From Zoogloea oleivorans (lineage in GTDB: Bacteria; Pseudomonadota; Gammaproteobacteria; Burkholderiales; Rhodocyclaceae): a stretch of 64,000 nucleotides of DNA. Position 1 is the stretch's first letter, and every line of letters begins with the position of its first letter. Of this stretch, positions 15,894 to 28,115 are shown piece by piece. Under the pieces are notes generated by a model, which saw only the letters and a list, made by a program, of their open reading frames with translations, had not been told where the DNA came from and ran no database searches. The stretch is taken from positions 1-64,000 of the forward strand of contig JAOAUC010000055.1 in the NCBI GenBank assembly GCA_030157785.1, in the 5' to 3' direction. The translations under genes were made by a program, and so were the position numbers.

Positions 15894-16687
15894 ACGCCCC
15901 CATGGAAACCAACATCCCCTTCTACGAAGCGTCCGGCAACGAAATGGAAGTCTTCGAGCAGGCCTGGAAGAACCGCCTGCCGCTGCTCATCAAGGGCCCC
16001 ACCGGCGTCGGCAAGACCCGCTTCGTCGCCCACATGGCCGCCCGCCTCGGCCTGCCGCTGTTCACCGTGGCCTGCCACGACGACCTGACCGCTGCCGATC
16101 TGGTCGGCCGCCACCTCCTGGGCGACGGCCAGACCGTGTGGTGCGACGGCCCGCTGACCCGCGCTGTCCGCGAAGGCGGCATCTGCTACCTCGACGAAGT
16201 CGTTGAAGCCCGCCGCGACACCACCGTCGTCATCCACCCGCTGGCCGACGACCGGCGCGTGCTGCCCATCGAGCGCACCGGCGAACTCCTTCACGCCCCC
16301 GACCGCTTCATGCTGGTGATGTCCTACAACCCGGGCTACCAGAACTTCCTCAAGGGCCTCAAGCCCTCCACCCGCCAGCGCTTCGTCAGCCTGCGCTTCG
16401 ACTTCCCCAGTGCCGCCCGCGAGGAATCCATCCTTCTCGGCGAAGCCGCCTGCGACCCGATGCTGGCCAGGCAGCTCGTCTCCATCGCCGGACGCCTGCG
16501 CAGCCTGAAGGACGTGGACCTGGAAGAAGTGGTGTCGACCCGCCTGCTGGTCTACGCGGCCAAGCTGGTGAAGGTCGGTCTCGACCCGGTGGAAGCCTGC
16601 CGCTCGGCGCTGGTGGAAAGCCTGACCGATGACGTGGAAGTGGCAGATGCGCTGCTGGAGGTCGTGCGGGCGACCTTCGGGCGCTGA
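15890..16687 (+). CDS. norQ: NorQ/CbbQ-type MoxR AAA ATPase
   Basis: A 265-residue AAA+ ATPase of the CbbQ/NirQ/NorQ/GpvN family, which remodels or activates metalloenzymes; here NO reductase is the likely client. Walker A is GPTGVGKT (about residues 37-44), Walker B is GGICYLDEV, sensor 1 lies in FMLVMSYNPGYQ and an arginine region is in KPSTRQRFVSLRFDFP. It overlaps norF by four bases, so the two are translationally coupled. Its usual partner NorD, a VWA-domain protein, is not seen in this window. norCB itself is about 18 kb away on the opposite strand. Confidence 0.9.
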   Translation: MNAPMETNIPFYEASGNEMEVFEQAWKNRLPLLIKGPTGVGKTRFVAHMAARLGLPLFTVACHDDLTAADLVGRHLLGDGQTVWCDGPLTRAVREGGICYLDEVVEARRDTTVVIHPLADDRRVLPIERTGELLHAPDRFMLVMSYNPGYQNFLKGLKPSTRQRFVSLRFDFPSAAREESILLGEAACDPMLARQLVSIAGRLRSLKDVDLEEVVSTRLLVYAAKLVKVGLDPVEACRSALVESLTDDVEVADALLEVVRATFGR

Positions 16688-16805
16688 TGGATATGTGAAA
16701 CGGGAGAATGAGAAAAACGTCGTCATTGGCTATAACACCTGAACGGACTGCCAGCTTCCAGATGTAAGGGGAAGGAATGGGCGGGCCCTTTCCGGAGACC
16801 AGCCC

Positions 16806-19586
16806 ATGAGCACGCAGCCCGACAGGCAGGACGACGACGGCGTCCCCTTCGACAAGGTTCTTGAAGCAGAAATCGCGCTCATCGCCGCCCAGCGCGAAGC
16901 TTCGCCCGCACCGCCGGCAGGCAGTGCCTACGCCAGGGCTCACGCCATGAGCCTGGCCGGACTGGCCTTTTCCGGGGGTGGCATCCGCAGTGCGGCCTTC
17001 AACCTGGGCTTCAGCCAGGGGCTGGCGAACCACAAGGCCCTCCACCTGTTCGACTACCTGTCCACCGTGTCCGGTGGCGGCTATACGGGGGGCTTTCTGT
17101 CGGCCCTGCTGCACCGGGGGATGAATGGCCGGCCGGACGAAGCCGGCATCAAGACTTTCCAGGCCACCCTCGAAACCCCGCAGCCGGCAAGCAGCGGGCC
17201 AGGCATCTCCGGATTTCCGCCGCCCGAGGCCGCCCAGCTGCGCTTTGTCCGCCGCTATGCCAATTACCTGACGCCCCGACTCGGCCTGTCGGGCGACACG
17301 CTGGCGCTGCTGGCCAATGCCCTGCGCAACTTTACCGTCATGCAAACCCTGCTGATCAGCCTGCTGGTAGCCGGCTTTGCGCTGCTGCTGTGGCTGATCG
17401 GTCTGGAAGGCCGGATTCCCCCCGGGGCGCCCTACGCCACACCAGGCTGGCTCGCGTCCCTGTCAGGAGCGATGGGTGTCGATCCCGCGGCGGCCGGGCG
17501 CTGGCTGATGCCACCGGCTCTTGGGCTGATCTTTCTGGCCCTGCTGCTGAGCCAGGTATCGCAGAACAGCCTGCGCGGCAAGCTTGATGCAGTACCGAAC
17601 ATGTGGGTGCTGCTGGCCCTGGTGGCCGCCCTGGCTTCCGGCGTGCTGGTCGCGCTGGGCATCCGGATCGCCAGCGCCGAAGGCCCGCCGATGACCGGCG
17701 GCGGCTGGGTGCTGTGGCCGGCGCTGGGTTATGGCGTTGCGTGGGTCGGCAACCTGTTGCAGGCACGCGGGCAACGCATACGCGCCCTGGCCGGCGTGCT
17801 GGCGGGGGCGGCCTGCTTCGCCCTGGCCCTGCACCTGTGCATGGCATACCTGGGCACGCCGCTGGCAAGTGCCCCAACCGGCTATATCGTGGCCTTTGCC
17901 CCGCTCTGCGCAATGACGCTCTACGCCCTGATCATCACGATCCACCTGGCCTTTGCGGGCTCGGCCCTGTCGGAACAGCAGCGCGAATGGTGGGCGCGGG
18001 CCGGCGGCCAGGGCACTGCAATGAGCCTGGTGTGGGCGACCGCCTTCGCCTTCCTGCTGTTCGTGCCGCCCCTGATGCAGTTCGGCCGGGAACGGGCAGC
18101 GCACTGGCTGCTAGCCAGCGGCGGCCTATGGACGGCCCTGACCTGGCTGGGCACGCACTTCGCCAGCGGCAAGGACACCGATGGCGAAAAAGGCACGGGC
18201 TGGAAGGAGCTTGCCGCCGTACTGGCCCCCTGGCTTTTCCTGGGTGGCCTTCTGGGCCTGGTGGCGTGGGCCTTCGTGAGCCTGCTGCCGGGCACGGCCC
18301 TGCCCGCAGCGGTGCCGGCACAATTGCCCGACTATCTCCACGCTCATCTCGCCTATCTGGCGAAACTCCCGGCCAACAACACGGCCACCATTCTGGCTGG
18401 GGCGGGAGGCTTGTTCCTGCTGCTGCTCGTCTTCGTGGACCTCAACCTGTTCTCGGCCCACAGCTTCTACTGCAGCCGACTGGCGCGCACCTTTCTCGGC
18501 GCATCCCGCGTGAACCGCAAGCCCAACCCCTATACCGGCTTCGACCCCGCCGACGACCTGAAGCTGGCCGATCTCTACAAGCAGGACGGAGCAACCGTAC
18601 AGCGGCCCCTTCACCTGATCAACGCCACGCTGAACGTCACCGGGGGCGAAGAGATGGCCTGGCAGACCCGGCGCGGCACCAGCTTCGTGTTCTCTCCCCT
18701 CTTCTGCGGCTACAGCGCCCGCAGCAGTCGCGGCGAAGCGCTCGGCACCTATCGCCCCACCGCCGACTACGGCGGCAGCATCAGCCTTGCCACCGCCATG
18801 GCAATCAGCGGCGCCGCCGCCAGCCCCAACATGGGCTTTCACACGTCGGCCCCGGTAGCCGCGCTGCTCACCGTCTTCAACCTGCGCCTGGCGCGCTGGT
18901 GCCCCAACCCGACGCTGGGCCAGTGGCGGCGCGGGGAGCCGCGCTGGTGGTCCGCCGGCCCCCTGTTTGCCGAGCTCTTCGGCGAGGCGCGGGCCGACAG
19001 CAAGTGGATCAACCTGTCGGACGGCGGGCACTTCGAGAACCTGGGCATCTACGAACTGATCCGCCGCCGTGCGTCGTTGATCGTCGTGACGGATATCAGC
19101 GCCGACGACCACTACCAGTTCGATGATCTGGCCATGGCCAAACGCAAGCTATACATCGACTTCGGCGTGGAGCTGGAAATCGACGCCACGGCCCTCGACT
19201 GCGTGCGCCTGTGCGGTGAAGGCAGCGGCCCGCGCTTCAGCACCGGCACCTGGGCCATCGGGCGTATCCACTACCCGGACGGCGCCCCGTCGGGCCATCT
19301 GATCTACGTAAAAAGCGCACTGACGGCCGACGCTCCCATCGACATCCGCCAATACCGCGACGCCCATCCGGCCTTTCCCCACGAAAGCACCGGGGACCAG
19401 TGGTTCGACGAAAACCAGTTCGAGGCCTATCGCCACCTGGGCCAGTTCGTCGCCGAGAAGCTGTGCCGCGAGTGGCTGGACCACAAGGGCATCGGCGACC
19501 CGCCAGCCAGCGAACGCATCCGGGAAATCAGGAGCCGGCTGGAAACGGCGCTGGGCGCCCCTGCGGCGCCCCCTTTCATGCCCTGA
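16806..19586 (+). CDS. Large multi-pass membrane protein with split patatin-like phospholipase domain
   Basis: A 926-residue protein. The N-terminal part has the patatin oxyanion motif FSGGGIRSAAF (about 55-65) and nucleophile Ser89 in LSTVSGGGYTGG, where the classic G-x-S-x-G reads T-V-S-G-G. Residues about 185-565 contain roughly eight to ten membrane helices. The domain then resumes, with the catalytic Asp in the DGG motif at Asp739 (NLSDGGHFENLG). This fits a membrane-embedded lipid acyl hydrolase whose catalytic fold is interrupted by a membrane region. The ATG follows GGAGACCAGCCC. It stands alone after norEFQ and converges with metH; substrate unknown. It may act in membrane lipid turnover. 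Confidence 0.82.
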   Translation: MSTQPDRQDDDGVPFDKVLEAEIALIAAQREASPAPPAGSAYARAHAMSLAGLAFSGGGIRSAAFNLGFSQGLANHKALHLFDYLSTVSGGGYTGGFLSALLHRGMNGRPDEAGIKTFQATLETPQPASSGPGISGFPPPEAAQLRFVRRYANYLTPRLGLSGDTLALLANALRNFTVMQTLLISLLVAGFALLLWLIGLEGRIPPGAPYATPGWLASLSGAMGVDPAAAGRWLMPPALGLIFLALLLSQVSQNSLRGKLDAVPNMWVLLALVAALASGVLVALGIRIASAEGPPMTGGGWVLWPALGYGVAWVGNLLQARGQRIRALAGVLAGAACFALALHLCMAYLGTPLASAPTGYIVAFAPLCAMTLYALIITIHLAFAGSALSEQQREWWARAGGQGTAMSLVWATAFAFLLFVPPLMQFGRERAAHWLLASGGLWTALTWLGTHFASGKDTDGEKGTGWKELAAVLAPWLFLGGLLGLVAWAFVSLLPGTALPAAVPAQLPDYLHAHLAYLAKLPANNTATILAGAGGLFLLLLVFVDLNLFSAHSFYCSRLARTFLGASRVNRKPNPYTGFDPADDLKLADLYKQDGATVQRPLHLINATLNVTGGEEMAWQTRRGTSFVFSPLFCGYSARSSRGEALGTYRPTADYGGSISLATAMAISGAAASPNMGFHTSAPVAALLTVFNLRLARWCPNPTLGQWRRGEPRWWSAGPLFAELFGEARADSKWINLSDGGHFENLGIYELIRRRASLIVVTDISADDHYQFDDLAMAKRKLYIDFGVELEIDATALDCVRLCGEGSGPRFSTGTWAIGRIHYPDGAPSGHLIYVKSALTADAPIDIRQYRDAHPAFPHESTGDQWFDENQFEAYRHLGQFVAEKLCREWLDHKGIGDPPASERIREIRSRLETALGAPAAPPFMP

Positions 19587-19613
19587 AAAAAAGGAACCGC
19601 CCGGGCTTGCCGC

Positions 19614-23327
<3,714 letters not shown>

Positions 23328-23399
23328 GGATCTACCTCGGTGGTGCGGATGTACACAGCCGGAAGGTGACGCAGCAGCGACGCAAAAGCGAACGGCGCG

Positions 23400-23423
23400 G
23401 CAAACCCGGCTGGAAAGGTTTGC
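23400..23423 (-). promoter_or_regulatory. Possible expression-platform hairpin between riboswitch and metH
   Basis: On the reverse strand GCAAACC pairs with GGTTTGC around a ten-base loop, starting right at the 3' edge of the riboswitch core, which shares its terminal GC. Alternative pairing with the aptamer is possible. No U-tract follows, so the control mode (translation, or another mechanism) is not decided by the sequence. Confidence 0.4.
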
Positions 23424-23497
23424 GAGCGCCGTTGTGATTGCCGAGCCTGGCCTGTTCCACAAAGATACCGCTGAACAGGTCGCAACGCCCCTCGACA
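23420..23497 (-). promoter_or_regulatory. SAH riboswitch (metH leader)
   Basis: Read on the reverse strand, the leader shows the conserved SAH aptamer blocks in order: CGAGGGGCGTTGCGA, then a hairpin with arms CCTGTTC/GAACAGG, then CCAGGCTCGG, and at the 3' end AACGGCGCTCGC. These match the SAH riboswitch family, which typically precedes ahcY and metH genes in proteobacteria. SAH binding turns expression on so that homocysteine released from SAH is remethylated. The aptamer begins within a few bases of the predicted transcription start. Confidence 0.85.
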
Positions 23498-23505
23498 AGG
23501 GCGAG

Positions 23506-23535
23506 ATTGTAGCGTTCCGGCGCCTGCCTTGCCAA
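23506..23535 (-). promoter_or_regulatory. Sigma-70 promoter of metH
   Basis: On the reverse strand TTGGCA (23535-23530) and TACAAT (23511-23506) are separated by 18 bases. The implied start lies just before the SAH aptamer, so riboswitch and promoter support each other. Confidence 0.65.
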
Positions 23536-23589
23536 GGCTTCAGCAGGGGACGTTATCCTGCGCATTCCAGCCGCCCCGGACTGCCTTCG

Positions 23590-24084
23590 ATGCCACCCCT
23601 GCTGACGATCGCCCTGCGCCTCGCGGCCTGCTTCACGGTCAGCTATCTGGCCTACCGCGAGGTGGGGCCGACGACCATGATGCTGACGCTGCCCTTGTGG
23701 GGCGCCGCGCTGGCCCGCCCGATCATCGAGGGCGTGCCGGCCTTGCTGCGCTGGGCCGGCCATCTACACTTGCAGGCCTGGGAAGGACGTTATTACGAGT
23801 TCGATGGGCGGCAGGTCCGGGTAGTGACAATCGGCGACACCCTGTGGTTTGCCGAGCCGGACGTGGCTGCCATTCTTGGCTGGGCGCCGGAGGCTGTCCG
23901 GCGCAAGCTCGGCCGCAACGAATACGGCCCCCTCGGCGAAAGCCGCCTGATGGGCTTCCCGGAACAGGCGCTAAGCCGCCTGCTGGACGGCGATGCCAGC
24001 CCGCAGGCCCTGCGCTTTCGCCTGTGGATGGCGCGCGAAGTGATCTTTCCCCACCGCGAACGCCTGCGTCGGGGCGCCCCTTAG
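23590..24084 (+). CDS. Membrane-anchored protein with Bro-N-like domain, unknown function
   Basis: A 164-residue protein. Two N-terminal hydrophobic stretches (about 4-22 and 28-52) suggest membrane anchoring. The rest resembles the Bro-N fold of phage antirepressors by its pattern VRVVTIGDTLWFAEPDV followed by AILGW, then a KLGRNEYGPLGESRL loop and a C-terminal helix with RFRLWMAREVIFPHRERLRRG. This assignment is by eye and tentative. A membrane tether on a Bro-N-like domain is unusual. The gene is divergent from metH and overlaps no neighbour. No function can be given. Confidence 0.6.
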   Translation: MPPLLTIALRLAACFTVSYLAYREVGPTTMMLTLPLWGAALARPIIEGVPALLRWAGHLHLQAWEGRYYEFDGRQVRVVTIGDTLWFAEPDVAAILGWAPEAVRRKLGRNEYGPLGESRLMGFPEQALSRLLDGDASPQALRFRLWMAREVIFPHRERLRRGAP

Positions 24085-24095
24085 CCGCAGCAGCC

Positions 24096-24335
24096 TTATG
24101 CGGCCTGCTGCCACAGGGCCCGCGCATCCTCCCGCCACCAGTTCAACGCACTGTAATAGCCCTCCCATACGCAGCCATTGCAGCCCCGGCCGCAGCAGGC
24201 AGTCGGCGGCGGGGGCGGATTGCGGTGCGTGACGGATTGCGCGGCAAGAAGCGCGCGGATCTCGGCAATCTGCGCCTCGGCCTCGGCGAGGTTGGCAGGG
24301 CGACGGTCGAAGGGAATGCTGAGGGACGGGTTCAT
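24096..24335 (-). CDS. Small oxidoreductase-like cysteine-rich protein
   Basis: A 79-residue protein whose C-terminal half has the signature of the oxidoreductase-like N-terminal domain family (PF09791): PPPPPTACCGRGCNGCVWEGYY followed by an aromatic helix LNWWREDARALW. Four of the cysteines are placed C-C-x3-C-x2-C, which suggests a metal or redox site. The N-terminal half is a polar helix rich in Ala and Glu. Function in bacteria is not established. It is convergent with the Bro-N-like gene, 11 bases away. Confidence 0.75.
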   Translation of the reverse strand: MNPSLSIPFDRRPANLAEAEAQIAEIRALLAAQSVTHRNPPPPPTACCGRGCNGCVWEGYYSALNWWREDARALWQQAA

Positions 24336-24496
24336 GGCGCAGTCTCCGGCGGGGTCGCGAACATACCACCGGCGCCGCTGCCAGGAAAGGCGCAGACGTC
24401 ACGACAGACGTGCGCTGCGCCACAGCAAACCCGTTGTCATTGCCCGAACATTCCCCGCACCGCTAGAATCGGGCACCCCCTCGCCGGAGCTGCATC

Positions 24497-25675
24497 GTGA
24501 ATCCCGTTTTCAATGTCGTCTTTTTCGGCGAAACCGTTCCAGGCTACGATCGTGCAAGCGCCCGGCGTCAGTTGCAGGCCCTGCTGAAATGCTCGCCGGA
24601 GACCCTGGAGCAGGTGTTTTCCGGGCAGCGGATCAGCCTGCGCAAGGGGCTCGAGGCGGAAGATGCCCGGCGCTACCAGCTCGGTCTGAAGGGCATCGGA
24701 CTGATCGTCGTGATCGAGCCGGCCCCGGCCATCGTTCCCGACGAAACAGTGAGTTGCCCGAAGTGCGGCGAACGCCAGCCCCGCCGCACCCTGTGCCGGG
24801 CTTGCGCCACCGACATGCCGCGCTTCCAGGCCGCCCTCGATGCCGCCGTGCGCGAGACCCGAAAAGCCCCTTTGGAAGGCACGCAGGCACTGACCTATGC
24901 ACAAGACGCCTTCGCCGAGCCGGGCAGCCGCCTGCTGGGCTTCGACTTCAAGGGACGCCTCGGGCGCCAGGCCTACTTTCTGGGCGCAACGCTCGGCTTC
25001 TCCGTACTGCTGCTGGCCTGCCTGCTCTTCGTCAAAACCCAGAGCCTGATCCTTGGCGGCATCGGCCTGCTGCTCTTCATCGTCTACAGCACCCGCCTCT
25101 CCGCCCTGCGCTGCCACGACCTCGGGCGGAGCGGCTGGTGGAGCCTCGCCACCGGCATTCCCTACCTGGGCGCGGTCGCCGGAATGGTCCTGACCCTGAT
25201 GCCGGGGCAAAAGGACGACAACGACTGGGGCGCCAAACCCCGCAGCCTGGGCTGGCCGGCGTTTGCGGGCGGTCTGGCCCTCGCCATCGCATCCATCGCC
25301 GGCTTTGCGACGATGTCGGCCGACCTGTACCGCCTGCCCGCCATGGCTCGTCAGGTGCGCAGCAGCACGCCGGAGGCGGCCTTCAAGGCCCGCTACGATG
25401 CCAGCCGCGACCGGATCCTCATGTATTCCCTGTCCACCTGCGGCTACTGCACCGAGAAGCGCCGCCTTTTCGACCGCATGGGCGTGCGCTATACCGAGTA
25501 CATGATCGACGAAGATCAGGCCGCCGAGGACCGCCTCAACAGCCGCATGCGCCAGGCCGGCCTGCCCATGGACGCCGTCGGCACGCCGATCATCGAGGTC
25601 AACGGCACCCTGCTCCCCAACAACCCGGACCTCGACGAGATCGCCACGCACCTCACCCGGACCACCAAGGGCTGA
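24497..25675 (+). CDS. Zinc-ribbon / DUF805 membrane / glutaredoxin fusion protein
   Basis: A 392-residue four-part protein. An N-terminal alpha/beta domain of about 75 residues (MNPVFNVVFFGETVPGY) is unassigned. A zinc ribbon follows with CPKCG and CRAC (about 87-105). A DUF805 domain with four membrane helices (about 148-290) contains FDFKGRLGRQAYF and LRCHDLGRSGWWSL. A C-terminal glutaredoxin domain holds the dithiol CGYC (C315, C318) and the cis-Pro segment VGTPIIEVNG. The GTG start is supported by GGAG eight bases upstream. The glutaredoxin presumably faces the cytoplasm and could reduce a membrane-associated partner. The next operon follows after 57 bases but is probably unrelated. Confidence 0.85.
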   Translation: MNPVFNVVFFGETVPGYDRASARRQLQALLKCSPETLEQVFSGQRISLRKGLEAEDARRYQLGLKGIGLIVVIEPAPAIVPDETVSCPKCGERQPRRTLCRACATDMPRFQAALDAAVRETRKAPLEGTQALTYAQDAFAEPGSRLLGFDFKGRLGRQAYFLGATLGFSVLLLACLLFVKTQSLILGGIGLLLFIVYSTRLSALRCHDLGRSGWWSLATGIPYLGAVAGMVLTLMPGQKDDNDWGAKPRSLGWPAFAGGLALAIASIAGFATMSADLYRLPAMARQVRSSTPEAAFKARYDASRDRILMYSLSTCGYCTEKRRLFDRMGVRYTEYMIDEDQAAEDRLNSRMRQAGLPMDAVGTPIIEVNGTLLPNNPDLDEIATHLTRTTKG

Positions 25676-25732
25676 AGCCCCAGCCCGGATGCATGTCAGA
25701 ATCGGCCCGTCCGCCCAAGCCCAGTGTCGAAG

Positions 25733-26347
25733 ATGATCAGCATCTACCAGCTCAAGCCCCGTTTCCAGGCCCTGCTAAGGCCCATTGTCAGCAGGCTTGC
25801 CGGCGCCGGCGTCACGGCCAACCAGGTGACCCTGGCGGCGATGTGCGTTTCCATCGCCCTCGGCGTCGGGCTGTTCCTCCACCCAACGGCCAGCACCGCC
25901 TTCCTGCTACTGCCCCTGTGGATGTTCCTGCGCATGGCCTTCAATGCTGTGGACGGCATGCTGGCGCGGGAATTCGGCCAGCAGTCGCCCCTCGGCGCCT
26001 ATCTCAACGAGCTCTCCGACGTGCTCTCGGATGCGGCCCTTTACCTGCCCTTCGTGTGGATTGCGCCCTTCGGCTGGGGCAGCGTGGGGGCAGTGGTCTT
26101 TCTCGCCGCCGTTTCCGAGATGGCCGGTGCGCTGGGCCCGATGGTAGGCAGCCCGCGCCAGTACGACGGCCCGATGGGCAAGAGCGACCGGGCCTTCCTG
26201 TTCGGCGTGCTGGGCCTGTGGCTGGGGCTGGCCGGCAGCCTGCCCGGCTGGGCCGTGTGGATCATGCCGGCTGCCGCACTGGCCATCCTGCTCAACACCT
26301 TCAACCGCATCCGGAGCGGCGTCCGCCAGGCCCGCCCCGCCCGCTGA
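25733..26347 (+). CDS. CDP-alcohol phosphatidyltransferase family protein (YnbA-like)
   Basis: A 204-residue integral membrane protein with about five helices and the CDP-alcohol phosphotransferase signature: DGMLAREFGQQSPLGAYLNELSD. The canonical D-G-x2-A-R-x8-G-x3-D-x3-D is present except that the third Asp is Asn; an extra Asp follows at the next turn (ELSDVLSD). Such enzymes transfer a phosphatidyl group from CDP-diacylglycerol to an alcohol. It is the first gene of a six-gene set resembling E. coli ynbABCD, where the matching gene is ynbA. Alcohol acceptor unknown. The ATG at 25733 is preferred; a GTG nine bases upstream is possible. Confidence 0.87.
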   Translation: MISIYQLKPRFQALLRPIVSRLAGAGVTANQVTLAAMCVSIALGVGLFLHPTASTAFLLLPLWMFLRMAFNAVDGMLAREFGQQSPLGAYLNELSDVLSDAALYLPFVWIAPFGWGSVGAVVFLAAVSEMAGALGPMVGSPRQYDGPMGKSDRAFLFGVLGLWLGLAGSLPGWAVWIMPAAALAILLNTFNRIRSGVRQARPAR

Positions 26348-26357
26348 GACCTCATTC

Positions 26358-28115
26358 ATGACCACTGCCCGCCCGGTTTCCGAGCATCACTTCGAGACCC
26401 ACGACGGCGTCTCCCTGTTCTATCGCCACTGGCCTGCCGTCGGCACACCGCGCGGCGCGGTGGTGATGTTCCACCGGGGCCACGAGCACTCCGGGCGCAT
26501 CGCCCACCTGGCCGACGAACTGAATCTGCCGGATTTCGATTTCTTTGCCTGGGACGCCCGCGGCCACGGCCATTCACCCGGCGTGCGCGGCTACTCGCCG
26601 AGCTTCGGCACCTCGGTGCGCGACGTGCAGACCTTTGTCGAGCACATCCGCGACACCTACGGCATCGCCCTGGCCAACATGGCCGTGCTGGCGCAGAGCG
26701 TCGGTGCCGTGCTGGTGTCCACCTGGGCCCACGATTACGCCCCGCAGGTACGCTGCCTGGTGCTCGCCTCGCCGGCCTTCAAGGTCAAGCTTTACGTGCC
26801 CCTGGCCCGCCCCGGCCTGGCCCTGATGGAGAAGCTGCGCGGCAATTTTTTCGTGAACAGCTACGTCAAGGCCAAGTTCCTGACCCACGACCCGGCCCGC
26901 CAGGCCAGCTACGACAGCGACCCGCTGATCGCCCGGGCCATCTCGGTGAACATCCTGCTCGGTCTCTACGAAGCCGCCGAACGGGTTGTCAACGACGCCC
27001 AGGCCATCACCCTGCCCACCCAGTTGCTCATCTCCGGCGCCGACTGGGTTGTGCATCACAAACCCCAGCACCAGTTCTTCGACCGCCTCGGCAGCACGGT
27101 GAAGGAAAAGCACGTCCTCGACGGCTTCTACCACGACACCCTCGGCGAGCAAGACCGCCAGCTCGCCACCGGCAAGGCTCGCGACTTCATACTGCGCCAG
27201 TTCGCCAGCCCGCCCCGGCGCGTCGATCTGCTGCATGCAGACCTGCGCGGCGCCACCAGGGACGAATCCGATTCCCTCGCCCGCCCGCTGCCGGCACTCA
27301 GCCCGCGCGGCCTCTACTGGGCCAGCTACCGGGCCAGCATGAAGCTCGGCGGGATGCTATCCGAAGGCGTCAAGCTGGGCCACCGCACCGGCTTCGACTC
27401 GGGCAGCACCCTCGACTACGTCTATCGCAACACGCCCACCGGCGCCGGCCCCGTCGGCCGCGCCATCGACCGCAACTACCTCGACGCCATCGGCTGGCGC
27501 GGCATCCGCCAGAGGAAACGCCACCTCGAAGAACTCCTGCGCCTCGCCCTCGCCCGCCTGCACACGGAAGGCCAGCCCCTGCGGGTACTCGACATCGCAG
27601 CCGGCCATGGCCGCTACGTGCTCGAAGCCCTGACCGAAGCCCCGCGCCGACCCGAATCCATCCTGCTGCGCGACTTCAGCGACATCAACGTGCGCGACGG
27701 CGGCGCCCTGATCCGCGAGAAGGGCCTCGAAGCCATCGCCCGCTTCGAGAAAGGCGATGCCTTCGACCGCGCCTCGGTGGCAGCGGTATCGCCCAAACCC
27801 ACCATCGGCATCGTCTCCGGGCTCTACGAACTCTTCCCCGACAACAGCATGGTGCGCCGCTCCCTGGCCGGCATGGCCGACGCCATCGAGCCCGGCGGCA
27901 TGCTGCTGTACACCGGCCAGCCGTGGCACCCGCAGCTCGAACTCATCGCCCGCGCCCTTACCAGCCACCGGGGCGGTCAGGCCTGGGTAATGCGCCGGCG
28001 CAGCCAGGCCGAAATGGACCAGCTGGTCCACGAAGCCGGTTTTGACAAGATCGAGCAGCGCATCGACGAATGGGGCATCTTCACCGTGTCCCTGGCCCGG
28101 CGGCGCAGCCCATGA
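26358..28115 (+). CDS. Alpha/beta-hydrolase and SAM methyltransferase fusion (YnbC-like)
   Basis: A 585-residue two-domain protein. Residues about 8-290 are an alpha/beta-hydrolase of the monoacylglycerol-lipase/serine-aminopeptidase group: WDARGHGHSPG, nucleophile Ser114 in AQSVGA (the elbow reads A-x-S-x-G), an Asp in SGADWVVHH and the His in FYHDTLGE. Residues about 350-580 form a class I methyltransferase with SAM-binding motif VLDIAAGHGRYV. This fusion corresponds to E. coli YnbC. It overlaps the next gene by four bases (ATGA). A role in trimming and methylating a lipid head group or acyl chain is inferred from the operon only. Confidence 0.87.
   Translation: MTTARPVSEHHFETHDGVSLFYRHWPAVGTPRGAVVMFHRGHEHSGRIAHLADELNLPDFDFFAWDARGHGHSPGVRGYSPSFGTSVRDVQTFVEHIRDTYGIALANMAVLAQSVGAVLVSTWAHDYAPQVRCLVLASPAFKVKLYVPLARPGLALMEKLRGNFFVNSYVKAKFLTHDPARQASYDSDPLIARAISVNILLGLYEAAERVVNDAQAITLPTQLLISGADWVVHHKPQHQFFDRLGSTVKEKHVLDGFYHDTLGEQDRQLATGKARDFILRQFASPPRRVDLLHADLRGATRDESDSLARPLPALSPRGLYWASYRASMKLGGMLSEGVKLGHRTGFDSGSTLDYVYRNTPTGAGPVGRAIDRNYLDAIGWRGIRQRKRHLEELLRLALARLHTEGQPLRVLDIAAGHGRYVLEALTEAPRRPESILLRDFSDINVRDGGALIREKGLEAIARFEKGDAFDRASVAAVSPKPTIGIVSGLYELFPDNSMVRRSLAGMADAIEPGGMLLYTGQPWHPQLELIARALTSHRGGQAWVMRRRSQAEMDQLVHEAGFDKIEQRIDEWGIFTVSLARRRSP

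Noticed and set aside
23400..23520. Cobalamin riboswitch upstream of metH
   Set aside because: The leader is too short and lacks the B12-box. The conserved blocks fit the SAH aptamer instead.
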